From Caccoplasma intestinavium (GTDB lineage: Bacteria; Bacteroidota; Bacteroidia; Bacteroidales; UBA11471), in the NCBI GenBank assembly GCA_018715885.1, contig DVKT01000045.1, positions 15,961 through 79,960 on the forward strand: a DNA stretch of 64,000 nucleotides. Reading direction: 5' to 3'. The notes below the pieces were generated by a model. The model ran no database searches, was not told the origin of the DNA, and saw nothing but the letters and a program-made list of their open reading frames with translations. A program made the translations under genes and the position numbers. Below are positions 57,091 to 64,000 of the stretch, piece after piece. Within the stretch, counting starts at the first letter, position 1; each line of letters opens with the position of its first letter.

Positions 57091-60081
57091 TCAATACCAG
57101 TCGAGAGCATCATAAGAGTTTCCGCTCTTATCGTATTTCAAGTCGCTGAGTATCGATGATTTTACACGAATGCTGAAATTGTAGGATTTGTATGCCCCTA
57201 CGGGTATGAAGCTGGCGCTCATCGACCAGCAGTGCATATCCCGGGTAAGATTACAGTTCATATAAGCAAGACGGCGGGTAACGAAATTGTAACTGGCCGA
57301 GAAAGAGAAAGACCAGTTTTTTGTAGGCTGTATGCTTCCCGATATACTCAGGTTCTGATTGATGCGGCCGTCGTATTCCATTTTTTCTTTGTTGAAATCA
57401 CCGTAACCGTAGTTGATGGAGTAGTTTATGGATAGACTCCACGGAACTTCCCACACCATATAACCGTCACGCATTTTCAGTGTTTCATCTTCTTTGTCTT
57501 TCTCTTTTTCTTGTCCCGACTCTGTAATTTGATCGGCGTTGGAAAGGATTTCGTCTTCGGGATTTTCGACAGGGTTGTCGTCTGTCGATGATTGGGATTT
57601 ATTTTTCCGTTTGAATGTGCTGTTGTTGAATGTATAAGAAAAAGAGGTTCCTGCACTCGACAGTCGGGCGAAACCTTTCCCTGCTTTCCAACGGGGTACG
57701 TTTACCCTTACGGGAGAACCGTTGGCGCTGAGTTGATAGGTATATGGATCGAATACGGCGCTTACTTGTAGATTGAACTGCTTGGTGAGTTTTATGAGGA
57801 GAGACGTATTGATATTGCTCCAATTGAGAGAGTCGGCAGCCATGTTATAGCTCATGCTGGCCGACAGGTTCTCTATAAGACTTACTTTACGCACACCCGT
57901 AGTATCCTTGTCGGTGTTGACTTTCATTTCGAGGTTGTTGGCTACCGAGAAACTTACTGTTCCGGTTTTTCCTCGACTGGGAACACCGTAGGTGCTTCCT
58001 GCAAACGGAGAGTAATAAACCTCTTCGGGCGTACCATTGGTATTTATGCGGGTATAGCGCTGCCAATAACCGTAGCGGGACGAGCCGAAATCGGGTGCAC
58101 CCGATACACGTACCGTAGGTGTCAGGACATGTCGTATCATCGGAATCTTTTTCCCGATAAAGGGCAGCGGTCGGTAATATCCGTATAATTTGGTTTGTGC
58201 GCTCACGCTGAACGAGTAGTTATAAACGTTGTAAAAACCGTATGTCGTATCTCTGACGACTGATGCGCTGCGGGGATCCCATTCCTGCATGATGCGGTGG
58301 GTATACATGCGGTCGGTAAACGAGAACGAGGGGGTGATATTGATATATTTGAATACACTGAATGTCGCCGATATGGGTATATTGTGCTGCATGCCGTTGC
58401 TCCAATCTCTGATAAGATTGGATTTGAGAAACATGTTTTGTTTGGTCTGTATCGAGTTTTTGAGGTTTCCGGTGTAATTGAAACTTATTTTTTCATACCA
58501 CTTTTCTTTTCCTACCCGGTTTTTGCGTTTGAAAGGGTAGATACGGCTCATGTTAATGGTAAGATTGGGGAAGGATACGTTCAGGGTGGAGTCGGAATTT
58601 CGTTGTGTTACGTTGGCGGTAAGAGCTATGCTGAATGGCGAATTGGGTACGTTGTATGAAAGGCTGACGGTCGAACTGGTCGTATTGGTCGTAAAAGCGG
58701 TCGAGTTGCCATAATTGGTTAGGTTATTGTGGCTGTAACCGCTGGTGGCGAAATTCACACTGGCCGAGAAAGTAAGATTGGGATTGGCTTTTCGGTCTTG
58801 TGTGTGCGACCATGTCAACTTGAAGTTGGTCTGTTTGGAATAGTCGGGCATACCCTTGTCGCCGAGTACGGTAACGAGGTAACTGAGGAAAAAGTTTCCG
58901 GAGAATTTGTAGCGCTTGACGTATGCCGATTGAGCGTTGAGACCCCATGAACCTTTGGTGTAGATCTCTCCGGTGAGGGCAAGGTCGATGTAGTCGTTGA
59001 TGGCGAAGTAATAACCTCCGTCGCGCAGATAGAAACCGCGTGCGGTTTCATCGCCGAATGTAGGCATGATGATACCCGAACTGTATTTTTCGGAGAACGG
59101 GAAATATCCGAACGGGATAGCCAGCGGTAACGGTACGTCGCCCAATACCATATAAGCAGGACCGGCTACTACATCTTTCTTGGGACGCATTTTTGCCTTT
59201 GTCAGTTGCAGATAGAAGTGCGGGTGCTCGTGATTGTCGCAAGTTGTGTACTTTCCGTCTTTGAGAAAGTAGGAATCGTCGGGATTCTTTTTGGTTTTGC
59301 CTCCGGTCAGGTATCCCTCTCCTTGCTGGGTGATAACGTTGGTGATGAATGCTTTTTGGGAATCGAAGTTGTATTTCATCGTGGAGGTTTCGTATTCGCC
59401 GCTGGGGTCTTTGAATACGGGTTTACCCACGATGTCGCCGATTGAGTCGGGACGGCCGGTCGCGAAGATTTGGCTGCTGTCCATATCCATGTGCATTTCG
59501 TCGGCGGTGAGTTCCATAGTTTGGTAAGTAACGATGCTTCCGCCGAAAAGAAATCCCGTGTTGTTATTGGTAAAAACAGCCGAGTCGTCGGCATGGTAGG
59601 TGATGACATCTTGGAAAGCCTCTTTTCTCGGTACTTTTGCCGAATCGGTAGCCAGACTGTCGGTCGTCAGGATTGTCGAATCGTTTATTTCAATCGAGTC
59701 TCCGTCTGTGATGGAAGAATCTGTCGGAAGAATGAAGTTTCCGGCTGCCGAATCCGGAGAGGATTCATTTTCGGGGAATAATTGTTCCGGCATTATCGAG
59801 TCTTGTCCTTTTCGGGAAGAGTCTGTGGTATATGTCGGGTCGGAACGGAAATCGTTTTTGTCTCGACGGCGTTTGTTTTTTCTTTTATCGATGTTGTCGC
59901 CGGTTTCTTCGGAGTGGCTACCGTATACGGCACTTAGATAAGCGTGATATGCTTCGATTTTGTTATCGGATACACCGAAAAGATTCTCGTGATCGTTCTC
60001 CGCAGCCGAAGAATATGCGGGGAGTAATCCGAGAAAAAGGAGTAGCAGGGCTATGTAGAAAGTCTTATTTTTCGGTGGCAT
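57091..60081 (-). CDS. LptD-like outer-membrane LPS assembly protein
   Basis: 996 aa. Signal peptide (1-27), an unusually long Ser/Asp/Thr-rich charged linker (about 60-160), OstA-like region (about 160-300: VITYHADDSAVFTNNNTGFL, GSIVTYQTMELTADEMHMDM, EYETSTMKYNFDSQKAFITN), then a large beta-barrel (about 310-990) with WSLSINYSINYGYGDFNKEK. Likely puts LPS in the outer membrane. Confidence 0.82.
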   Translation of the reverse strand: MPPKNKTFYIALLLLFLGLLPAYSSAAENDHENLFGVSDNKIEAYHAYLSAVYGSHSEETGDNIDKRKNKRRRDKNDFRSDPTYTTDSSRKGQDSIMPEQLFPENESSPDSAAGNFILPTDSSITDGDSIEINDSTILTTDSLATDSAKVPRKEAFQDVITYHADDSAVFTNNNTGFLFGGSIVTYQTMELTADEMHMDMDSSQIFATGRPDSIGDIVGKPVFKDPSGEYETSTMKYNFDSQKAFITNVITQQGEGYLTGGKTKKNPDDSYFLKDGKYTTCDNHEHPHFYLQLTKAKMRPKKDVVAGPAYMVLGDVPLPLAIPFGYFPFSEKYSSGIIMPTFGDETARGFYLRDGGYYFAINDYIDLALTGEIYTKGSWGLNAQSAYVKRYKFSGNFFLSYLVTVLGDKGMPDYSKQTNFKLTWSHTQDRKANPNLTFSASVNFATSGYSHNNLTNYGNSTAFTTNTTSSTVSLSYNVPNSPFSIALTANVTQRNSDSTLNVSFPNLTINMSRIYPFKRKNRVGKEKWYEKISFNYTGNLKNSIQTKQNMFLKSNLIRDWSNGMQHNIPISATFSVFKYINITPSFSFTDRMYTHRIMQEWDPRSASVVRDTTYGFYNVYNYSFSVSAQTKLYGYYRPLPFIGKKIPMIRHVLTPTVRVSGAPDFGSSRYGYWQRYTRINTNGTPEEVYYSPFAGSTYGVPSRGKTGTVSFSVANNLEMKVNTDKDTTGVRKVSLIENLSASMSYNMAADSLNWSNINTSLLIKLTKQFNLQVSAVFDPYTYQLSANGSPVRVNVPRWKAGKGFARLSSAGTSFSYTFNNSTFKRKNKSQSSTDDNPVENPEDEILSNADQITESGQEKEKDKEDETLKMRDGYMVWEVPWSLSINYSINYGYGDFNKEKMEYDGRINQNLSISGSIQPTKNWSFSFSASYNFVTRRLAYMNCNLTRDMHCWSMSASFIPVGAYKSYNFSIRVKSSILSDLKYDKSGNSYDALDWY

Positions 60082-60120
60082 TCACTTCTTATGTGAGCAA
60101 TCAGCCCACAAAGATAGGCA

Positions 60121-60150
60121 ATCTGCCCGACATAGGGGTGTCGGGCAGAT
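60121..60150 (-). terminator. Hairpin between HD-domain and LptD-like genes
   Basis: ATCTGCCCGACA (60121-60132) with TGTCGGGCAGAT (60139-60150), 12-bp perfect stem, loop of 6. It follows the HD gene stop at 60154. No T-tract on the minus side. A TATCTTTG box on the minus strand (60108-60115, reverse of CAAAGATA) follows and could be the LptD promoter. Confidence 0.6.
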
Positions 60151-60153
60151 GTT

Positions 60154-60708
60154 TTAATAATTTTTAGATGAGAACGATAAGTCCCATTGTTCAAATCTCT
60201 TGACTGAGGCTTCACCGTATTTCGAAAGACTTTTTCGTATTTCTTCCGGTGTTTTTTCACAGTCGGGTTCCGATTTCGTGTAAAATTTGTCGGCGTAGCA
60301 GATAATTTGTTCCTCGATACTTACGGGTAACATATCGCGGTGGGGAATCGGTAAATTTTCACGAATAATGTCGTCGAGTGAAAGACCTGCTCCGGTATGT
60401 CTCTCGCATACGAGGGCGTGGCGGAGCAATCCTTCGTTTTTCAGTAATTCGCTGCCGAGAGTTCCGTGGCAAATGTAAGGACGAGTACCGAAACACTGTA
60501 TGTCGGGTGCGTGGGTAAGATAGATACCTATATCGTGCAACATCGCCGCCTCATAAAGGAAATTTTCGTCGGCTTCGAGTTCCGGATGAGAGTTGGCTAT
60601 TTCCTGGGCTTTCTCGGCCACCCGCCGGCTGTGAGTTACCAATATATCGTATAAAGGCGAACCTTTTGCGTAATATTTGTCGATAAGAGTAAACGGATCC
60701 ATTCCCAT
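60154..60708 (-). CDS. HD-domain (HDIG-type) hydrolase
   Basis: 184 aa. H-x(n)-HD-x(n)-D layout: THSRRVAEKAQEIANSHPEL, AAMLHDIGIYLTHAPDIQCF and CYADKFYTKSEPDC. Metal-dependent phosphohydrolase of the type seen in small bacterial HD proteins; substrate unknown. Downstream of ilvE by 4 nt in the same direction, so is cotranscribed. Confidence 0.8.
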   Translation of the reverse strand: MGMDPFTLIDKYYAKGSPLYDILVTHSRRVAEKAQEIANSHPELEADENFLYEAAMLHDIGIYLTHAPDIQCFGTRPYICHGTLGSELLKNEGLLRHALVCERHTGAGLSLDDIIRENLPIPHRDMLPVSIEEQIICYADKFYTKSEPDCEKTPEEIRKSLSKYGEASVKRFEQWDLSFSSKNY

Positions 60709-60712
60709 AAAT

Positions 60713-61732
60713 TTATTCCAAGACGGTTACCCAGCCGTGTGTATCGGGTTCGTCGCCGTATTGAATGGCACGCAGCTTGTTATACAATCGGGTACATACG
60801 GGCCCCGGTTTGCCGTCTTTGGAGATGACATATGATTTTTTATTTTCGAGGTCATCGATGCGTTCGATAGGAGAGATGACCGCTGCGGTTCCGCAGGCTC
60901 CGGCTTCTTCAAAAGTCGATAGTTCTTCCTCCGGAACAGGCCGGCGTTCGACTTTCATACCTAAGTCTTCGGCCAGTTGCATGAGGCTGCGGTTGGTAAT
61001 CGACGGAAGTATTGAGGTAGATAGGGGCGTGATATAGGTGTTGTCTTTGATCCCGAAGAAATTGGCAGCTCCGCATTCGTCGATGTATTTTTTCTCTTTG
61101 GCATCGAGATAGAATTCGCAAGAGTAACCCAGGTCGTGTGCCATTTTATTGGCACGTAGACTGGCGGCATAGTTGCCGCCTACTTTGTAGATACCTGTAC
61201 CCAATGGGGCCGAGCGGTCGTATTCGCGAATGATGACATAAGGATTGGTGGCAAAACCGCCTTTGAAATACGGGCCTACCGGCGTTACGAATATGACGAA
61301 AAGGTATTCGCTGGCGGGGTGCACCCCTACCTGAGCACTGGTGCCGATGAGCAGCGGACGTATGTAAAGAGCGGCTCCGCTTTCGTACGGGGGAATAAAA
61401 CGTTCGTTGGCTTTTACGACTTTTTTTACGGCGTTTACAAAAAGTTCGGTCGGGAGTTCCGGCATAAGAATGCCCCGGCATGTACTTTGCAGGCGTTCGG
61501 CGTTGGCTTCGGGACGGAAGATTCGTATTTTTCCATCTTTGCCCCGATACGCTTTCAACCCTTCAAATCCTTCCTGTCCGTAGTGTAGGCAGGTTGCGGC
61601 CATGTGCAGGTTGATGGTCTCTTCCGAGCAAAGCTCCAATGCTCCCCATTCCCCGTTGCGATAATAACAGCGTACATTATAGTCGGTACGCATATACCCG
61701 AACGGCAGATTCGACCAATCTATATTTTTCAT
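60713..61732 (-). CDS. ilvE: Branched-chain amino acid aminotransferase
   Basis: 339 aa, PLP fold IV. Catalytic Lys in GTGIYKVGGNYAASLRANKM (around 183), EECGAANFFG-like DECGAANFFGIKDN, and CGTAAVISPIERIDD. Final step of Ile, Val, Leu synthesis. Not in the ilv operon, but within 30 kb of it. Confidence 0.95.
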   Translation of the reverse strand: MKNIDWSNLPFGYMRTDYNVRCYYRNGEWGALELCSEETINLHMAATCLHYGQEGFEGLKAYRGKDGKIRIFRPEANAERLQSTCRGILMPELPTELFVNAVKKVVKANERFIPPYESGAALYIRPLLIGTSAQVGVHPASEYLFVIFVTPVGPYFKGGFATNPYVIIREYDRSAPLGTGIYKVGGNYAASLRANKMAHDLGYSCEFYLDAKEKKYIDECGAANFFGIKDNTYITPLSTSILPSITNRSLMQLAEDLGMKVERRPVPEEELSTFEEAGACGTAAVISPIERIDDLENKKSYVISKDGKPGPVCTRLYNKLRAIQYGDEPDTHGWVTVLE

Positions 61733-61895
61733 GATGCTTTTATTTTATATGTTTTACTTATAGAGAATCACAAAGGTAAAACTTTTTCAATAAAAACGTT
61801 CTTTTTTCTTCTGATTTTTACTTTGCCGGTAAATTCTTCTTTTTGTACGACGAATGGAATTTGCTGGATAGGAAATGTAAGCCGGGGAAGTAAAA

Positions 61896-61929
61896 AGAAG
61901 CCTCAACTTTTTAGGGGTTGAGGTCTTCT
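61896..61929 (-). terminator. Terminator at end of rplY-pth-hslR
   Basis: On the minus strand AGAAG-A-CCTCAAC pairs with GTTGAGG-CTTCT around a loop holding the S4 gene stop, followed by a T-rich tract (minus strand TTTTTAC, 61890-61896). One bulged base. The stem overlaps the last codons of the S4 gene. Confidence 0.7.
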
Positions 61930-62366
61930 ATATCGAAATCAAAGTCGAATTCGGGGTCATCTTCCGGCATCGTGCCGAAAAAACTGTCTTCGGTAAATTT
62001 TTTCAGTTCTCGTCCGTCGCGTTTCGTGGGGCGGCCTTCTCCTTTGGCTCGGTTCACAAAACCGCTGATTCGTATCATTTCTATCAGTTCGTATTGCTCG
62101 GGTGGAGTTACATTTTCGAGGTATTGCGGTACGAGTTTGGCTCCCATACGGTTCTCGGCGAGGGCAAGGACTTTGAATGAATAAGTGATCGGCGGTTTAC
62201 GCACTTCGATAATTTCACCCGTTTGTATGGGGCGGGAGGGCTTTACATGAGTACCGGCAATCGAAACCCTCCCTTTTTTACAGGCATCGGTGGCGATGGT
62301 ACGGGTTTTGAAAATGCGGGTTGCCCAAAGAAATTTGTCGATTCTTATCTCTCCGTCTTTCGGCAT
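61911..62366 (-). CDS. hslR: RNA-binding S4 protein, Hsp15-like
   Basis: 151 aa; S4 domain in IRIDKFLWATRIFKTRTIAT, DACKKGRVSIAGTHVKPSRP, ITYSFKVLALAENRMGAKLV; C-terminal acidic tail FFGTMPEDDPEFDFDFDI. Ribosome-associated recycling factor family. 4 nt from pth in the same operon. Confidence 0.9.
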   Translation of the reverse strand: MPKDGEIRIDKFLWATRIFKTRTIATDACKKGRVSIAGTHVKPSRPIQTGEIIEVRKPPITYSFKVLALAENRMGAKLVPQYLENVTPPEQYELIEMIRISGFVNRAKGEGRPTKRDGRELKKFTEDSFFGTMPEDDPEFDFDFDIEDLNP

Positions 62367-62370
62367 GATA

Positions 62371-62934
62371 TTATTTGTTGTTGAAATGGTTCATGGCATT
62401 TTGTATGCCGGCAAGACAAAACTCTTTAATGATTTCGCCGGCACGTTCGAGCCGTTCCGGTAACAGCTTTTCTTCTTCGGTAGGGAATGTCCCGAGAACG
62501 AAATCGATTTGTCCGCCACGCGGAAAATCGTTGCCTATGCCGAATCGCAGACGGGCGTATGCGTCGGTTCCGAGAATTTGTTGGATATGTTTCAATCCGT
62601 TATGTCCCGCGTCGCTTCCCCGGGGTTTCAGGCGCAGCGAGCCGAAAGGCAGCGCAAGATCATCGACGACGACGAGTAGGTTTTCGATAGGAATATTTTC
62701 TTTTTGCAGCCAGTAGCGTACGGCGTTTCCGCTCAGATTCATATACGTAGAGGGCTTCAAGAGCGTGAGTATATGACCTTTCAGACGCATCTGGGCAACG
62801 AATCCGTATCTCTTATCTTCAAAAACGAGATTGGACGCCTCGGCAAAGGCGTCCAATACTCTAAAACCTATGTTGTGCCGGGTAGCGGCATATTTATCGC
62901 CGATATTACCCAGGCCTACAATCAGGTATTTCAT
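62371..62934 (-). CDS. pth: Peptidyl-tRNA hydrolase
   Basis: 187 aa; catalytic layout: VGLGNIGDKYAATRHNIGFR with Asn10 and His20; KPSTYMNLSGNAV; VVVDDLALPFGSLRLKPRGS with Asp92 and GHNGLKHI. Releases tRNA from stalled peptidyl-tRNA. 15 nt after rplY. Confidence 0.96.
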   Translation of the reverse strand: MKYLIVGLGNIGDKYAATRHNIGFRVLDAFAEASNLVFEDKRYGFVAQMRLKGHILTLLKPSTYMNLSGNAVRYWLQKENIPIENLLVVVDDLALPFGSLRLKPRGSDAGHNGLKHIQQILGTDAYARLRFGIGNDFPRGGQIDFVLGTFPTEEEKLLPERLERAGEIIKEFCLAGIQNAMNHFNNK

Positions 62935-62949
62935 GCCGTTATATCCTTA

Positions 62950-63597
62950 TTATTCGGCTTTCGCTGCGGCACCGCGAGCGGCACGAGTCAGTTTTACTGC
63001 GCAGACAACGGCGTTTTTGGCATTCATGATTTCGAGGCCGTCGAAGTGCAGGTCGCCTACTTGCATGGTTTTACCCAAGCCGAGGTTGTCTACATTGATA
63101 ACCATTTTTTCGGGAATGTGGGTGTAAACGGCTTTTACTTTGAGTTTTCTCATTTCGAGGCTCAGTTTACCACCGGCTTTCACACCTTCGGAGTGTCCTT
63201 CGAGGGATACGGGAACTTCCATTACTACCGGTTTCTTTTCGGTTACTTCAAGGAAGTCCATGTGAAGGATTTTTTCCTCCACAGGGTGGAATTGTATGTC
63301 TTTGATGACAGCCATTACTTTCTTTTTGCCGATGGTCAGTTCTACGGCGAAAATATCGGGTGTGTAGACCAGTTTACGAACGTCGTTGGTGGTAACGGTG
63401 AAGTCGGTTACGATAAGGGCTTGGTTGTTGCCTATTTCTACGACTTTTTCGCCTTCGTTCAATTTGCCGGTGTAGGGGAGGTTGAATACTTCTCCGCCAT
63501 TGAGTACGGCAGGGATAAGACCGTTTTTACGCAAAGCCTTTACAGCTTTTTTACCCAGATCGGTTCTGGGAGTTCCTTCTAATTGGAATGTTTTCAT
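62950..63597 (-). CDS. rplY: Ribosomal protein L25/Ctc family
   Basis: 215 aa; N-terminal L25 RNA-binding domain (TPRTDLGKKAVKALRKNGLI) and C-terminal TL5 beta domain (PVVMEVPVSLEGHSEGVKAG). Long Ctc form, ends with Ala-rich RAARGAAAKAE. 5S rRNA binding. First gene of the rplY-pth-hslR unit, which is a common gene order. Confidence 0.95.
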   Translation of the reverse strand: MKTFQLEGTPRTDLGKKAVKALRKNGLIPAVLNGGEVFNLPYTGKLNEGEKVVEIGNNQALIVTDFTVTTNDVRKLVYTPDIFAVELTIGKKKVMAVIKDIQFHPVEEKILHMDFLEVTEKKPVVMEVPVSLEGHSEGVKAGGKLSLEMRKLKVKAVYTHIPEKMVINVDNLGLGKTMQVGDLHFDGLEIMNAKNAVVCAVKLTRAARGAAAKAE

Positions 63598-63679
63598 TTC
63601 GTTTGTTTTTTGTGTTACTCAAAATTAAGATTATCAGCTTCTTAATTTCCCATCGCACGGAATACTTAAAAAAGCACGG

Positions 63680-63710
63680 CAAAGGTAGGTACTTTTTTCG
63701 GAATCTCCAA
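63680..63710 (-). promoter_or_regulatory. rplY promoter
   Basis: Minus strand: TTG (63708-63710), 20 nt, TACCTTTG (63680-63687), near-complete consensus (GTTG instead of TTTG). Leader of about 75 nt to ATG 63597. The region 63598-63952 contains no gene; only this promoter and the tRNA promoter. Confidence 0.65.
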
Positions 63711-63882
63711 CATTTACGGACCGAATATCTGGCGTTTTATGGATTCCGATAGTCCTTTTATAGGTTGTGTCGTTAAGGGAAAACGGATTTTTTTCTTTCT
63801 TTTTTCAAAGATGATTTGGCAGAGAATCTTTTTGTGGCGAGATGGGCGGGCGTTTCTGCGTCTGCAAAAAAACGGTTGCCGA

Positions 63883-63914
63883 TTTGGTGTTTACAATATA
63901 ATCTCTTACCTTTG
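63883..63914 (+). promoter_or_regulatory. tRNA-Arg promoter
   Basis: TTTG (63883-63886), 20 nt, TACCTTTG (63907-63914): full consensus. Start expected near 63921, 32 nt before the mature tRNA 5' end. Confidence 0.75.
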
Positions 63915-63952
63915 CGACGCTTTTTCGATGAAAGAGTTTCGGAAAAGTGGCC

Positions 63953-64000
63953 GGTCGGGTAGCTCAGCTGGATAGAGCAACAGCCTTCTAAGCTGTGGGT
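63953..64000 (+). tRNA. tRNA-Arg(TCT), truncated by window end
   Basis: GGTCGGG (63953-63959) acceptor, TA at 8-9, D-arm GCTC/GAGC, anticodon stem ACAGC/GCTGT with loop CTTCTAA, so anticodon TCT. The T-arm and 3' acceptor are beyond position 64000. Preceded by a consensus promoter. Confidence 0.9.

Noticed and set aside
63739..63975. 78-codon plus-strand frame before tRNA-Arg
   Set aside because: Runs into the tRNA-Arg gene and across its promoter, with no recognisable domain; spurious.
1..64000. CRISPR arrays, IS elements and rRNA genes
   Set aside because: No regularly spaced repeats, transposase other than the phage enzyme, or rRNA sequence found by reading.

Overview
The window is from a Bacteroidales bacterium. 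Evidence: sigma-ABfr type promoters (TTTG, 19-20 nt, TAnnTTTG), a type IX secretion tail on a secreted lyase, a TamB/TamL (lipoprotein) pair, a DUF4491 membrane protein, DUF4369-thioredoxin proteins and the ilvD-ilvB-ilvN-thioesterase-ilvC operon. I cannot fix the genus. Two compartments are obvious: a GC-richer Mu-like transposable prophage from the left edge to about 28.0 kb (its other end lies outside the window), and host chromosome from about 28.0 kb to 64 kb.

Prophage, read from its repressor end (right) to its tail end (left). A cI-type repressor (26692-27384, +) faces an early promoter whose spacer holds a perfect 16-bp operator; a second operator copy lies inside the repressor gene. 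The leftward early operon carries an unknown 135-aa protein, an AT-rich PAPS-reductase-like gene, the DDE transposase (MuA type), the MuB-type ATPase, an ASCH-domain protein, a RecA-like ATPase, a gp16-like protein, small ORFs, a DUF3164 protein and a tail-completion protein. A rightward head module (terminase small and large, gp36-like, portal, F-like protein with an extra C-terminal nuclease-like domain, G-like protein) converges on the early operon at a shared terminator. A leftward structural operon follows (protease/scaffold, capsid, sheath, tube, tail chaperone with an apparent -1 frameshift extension, tape measure, baseplate, spike, collar and fibres). Between the divergent head and structural modules sits an initiator-like tRNA(CAT). 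Right of the repressor is a gene-free AT-rich stretch with three perfect 14-bp repeats (probable transposase sites) and a phased direct repeat.

Host part. The prophage ends just upstream of an intact ilv promoter. That promoter drives a 21-codon leader peptide rich in Ile/Val/Leu codons, then a 17-bp hairpin: a classic attenuator for ilvD-ilvB-ilvN-thioesterase-ilvC. Next come tamB-tamL, two DUF4369/thioredoxin lipoprotein-like or secreted proteins, a convergent pstS-pstC-pstA-pstB operon (no phoU seen), an AsmA-like protein, rpiB, a large T9SS-exported PL1-type pectate lyase, DUF4491, perR-like fur plus rubrerythrin (peroxide defence, with a PerR-box palindrome), galE, an LptD-like protein, an HD-domain protein, ilvE, then rplY(ctc)-pth-hslR, and a tRNA-Arg(TCT) cut by the window end.

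Best candidates for something undescribed: the initiator-like prophage tRNA with C33 and an A1/C72 mismatch, the toxin-like domain on the F protein, the PAPS-reductase cassette next to a tRNA T-arm remnant, the operator/promoter layout, and the repeat-rich prophage end.
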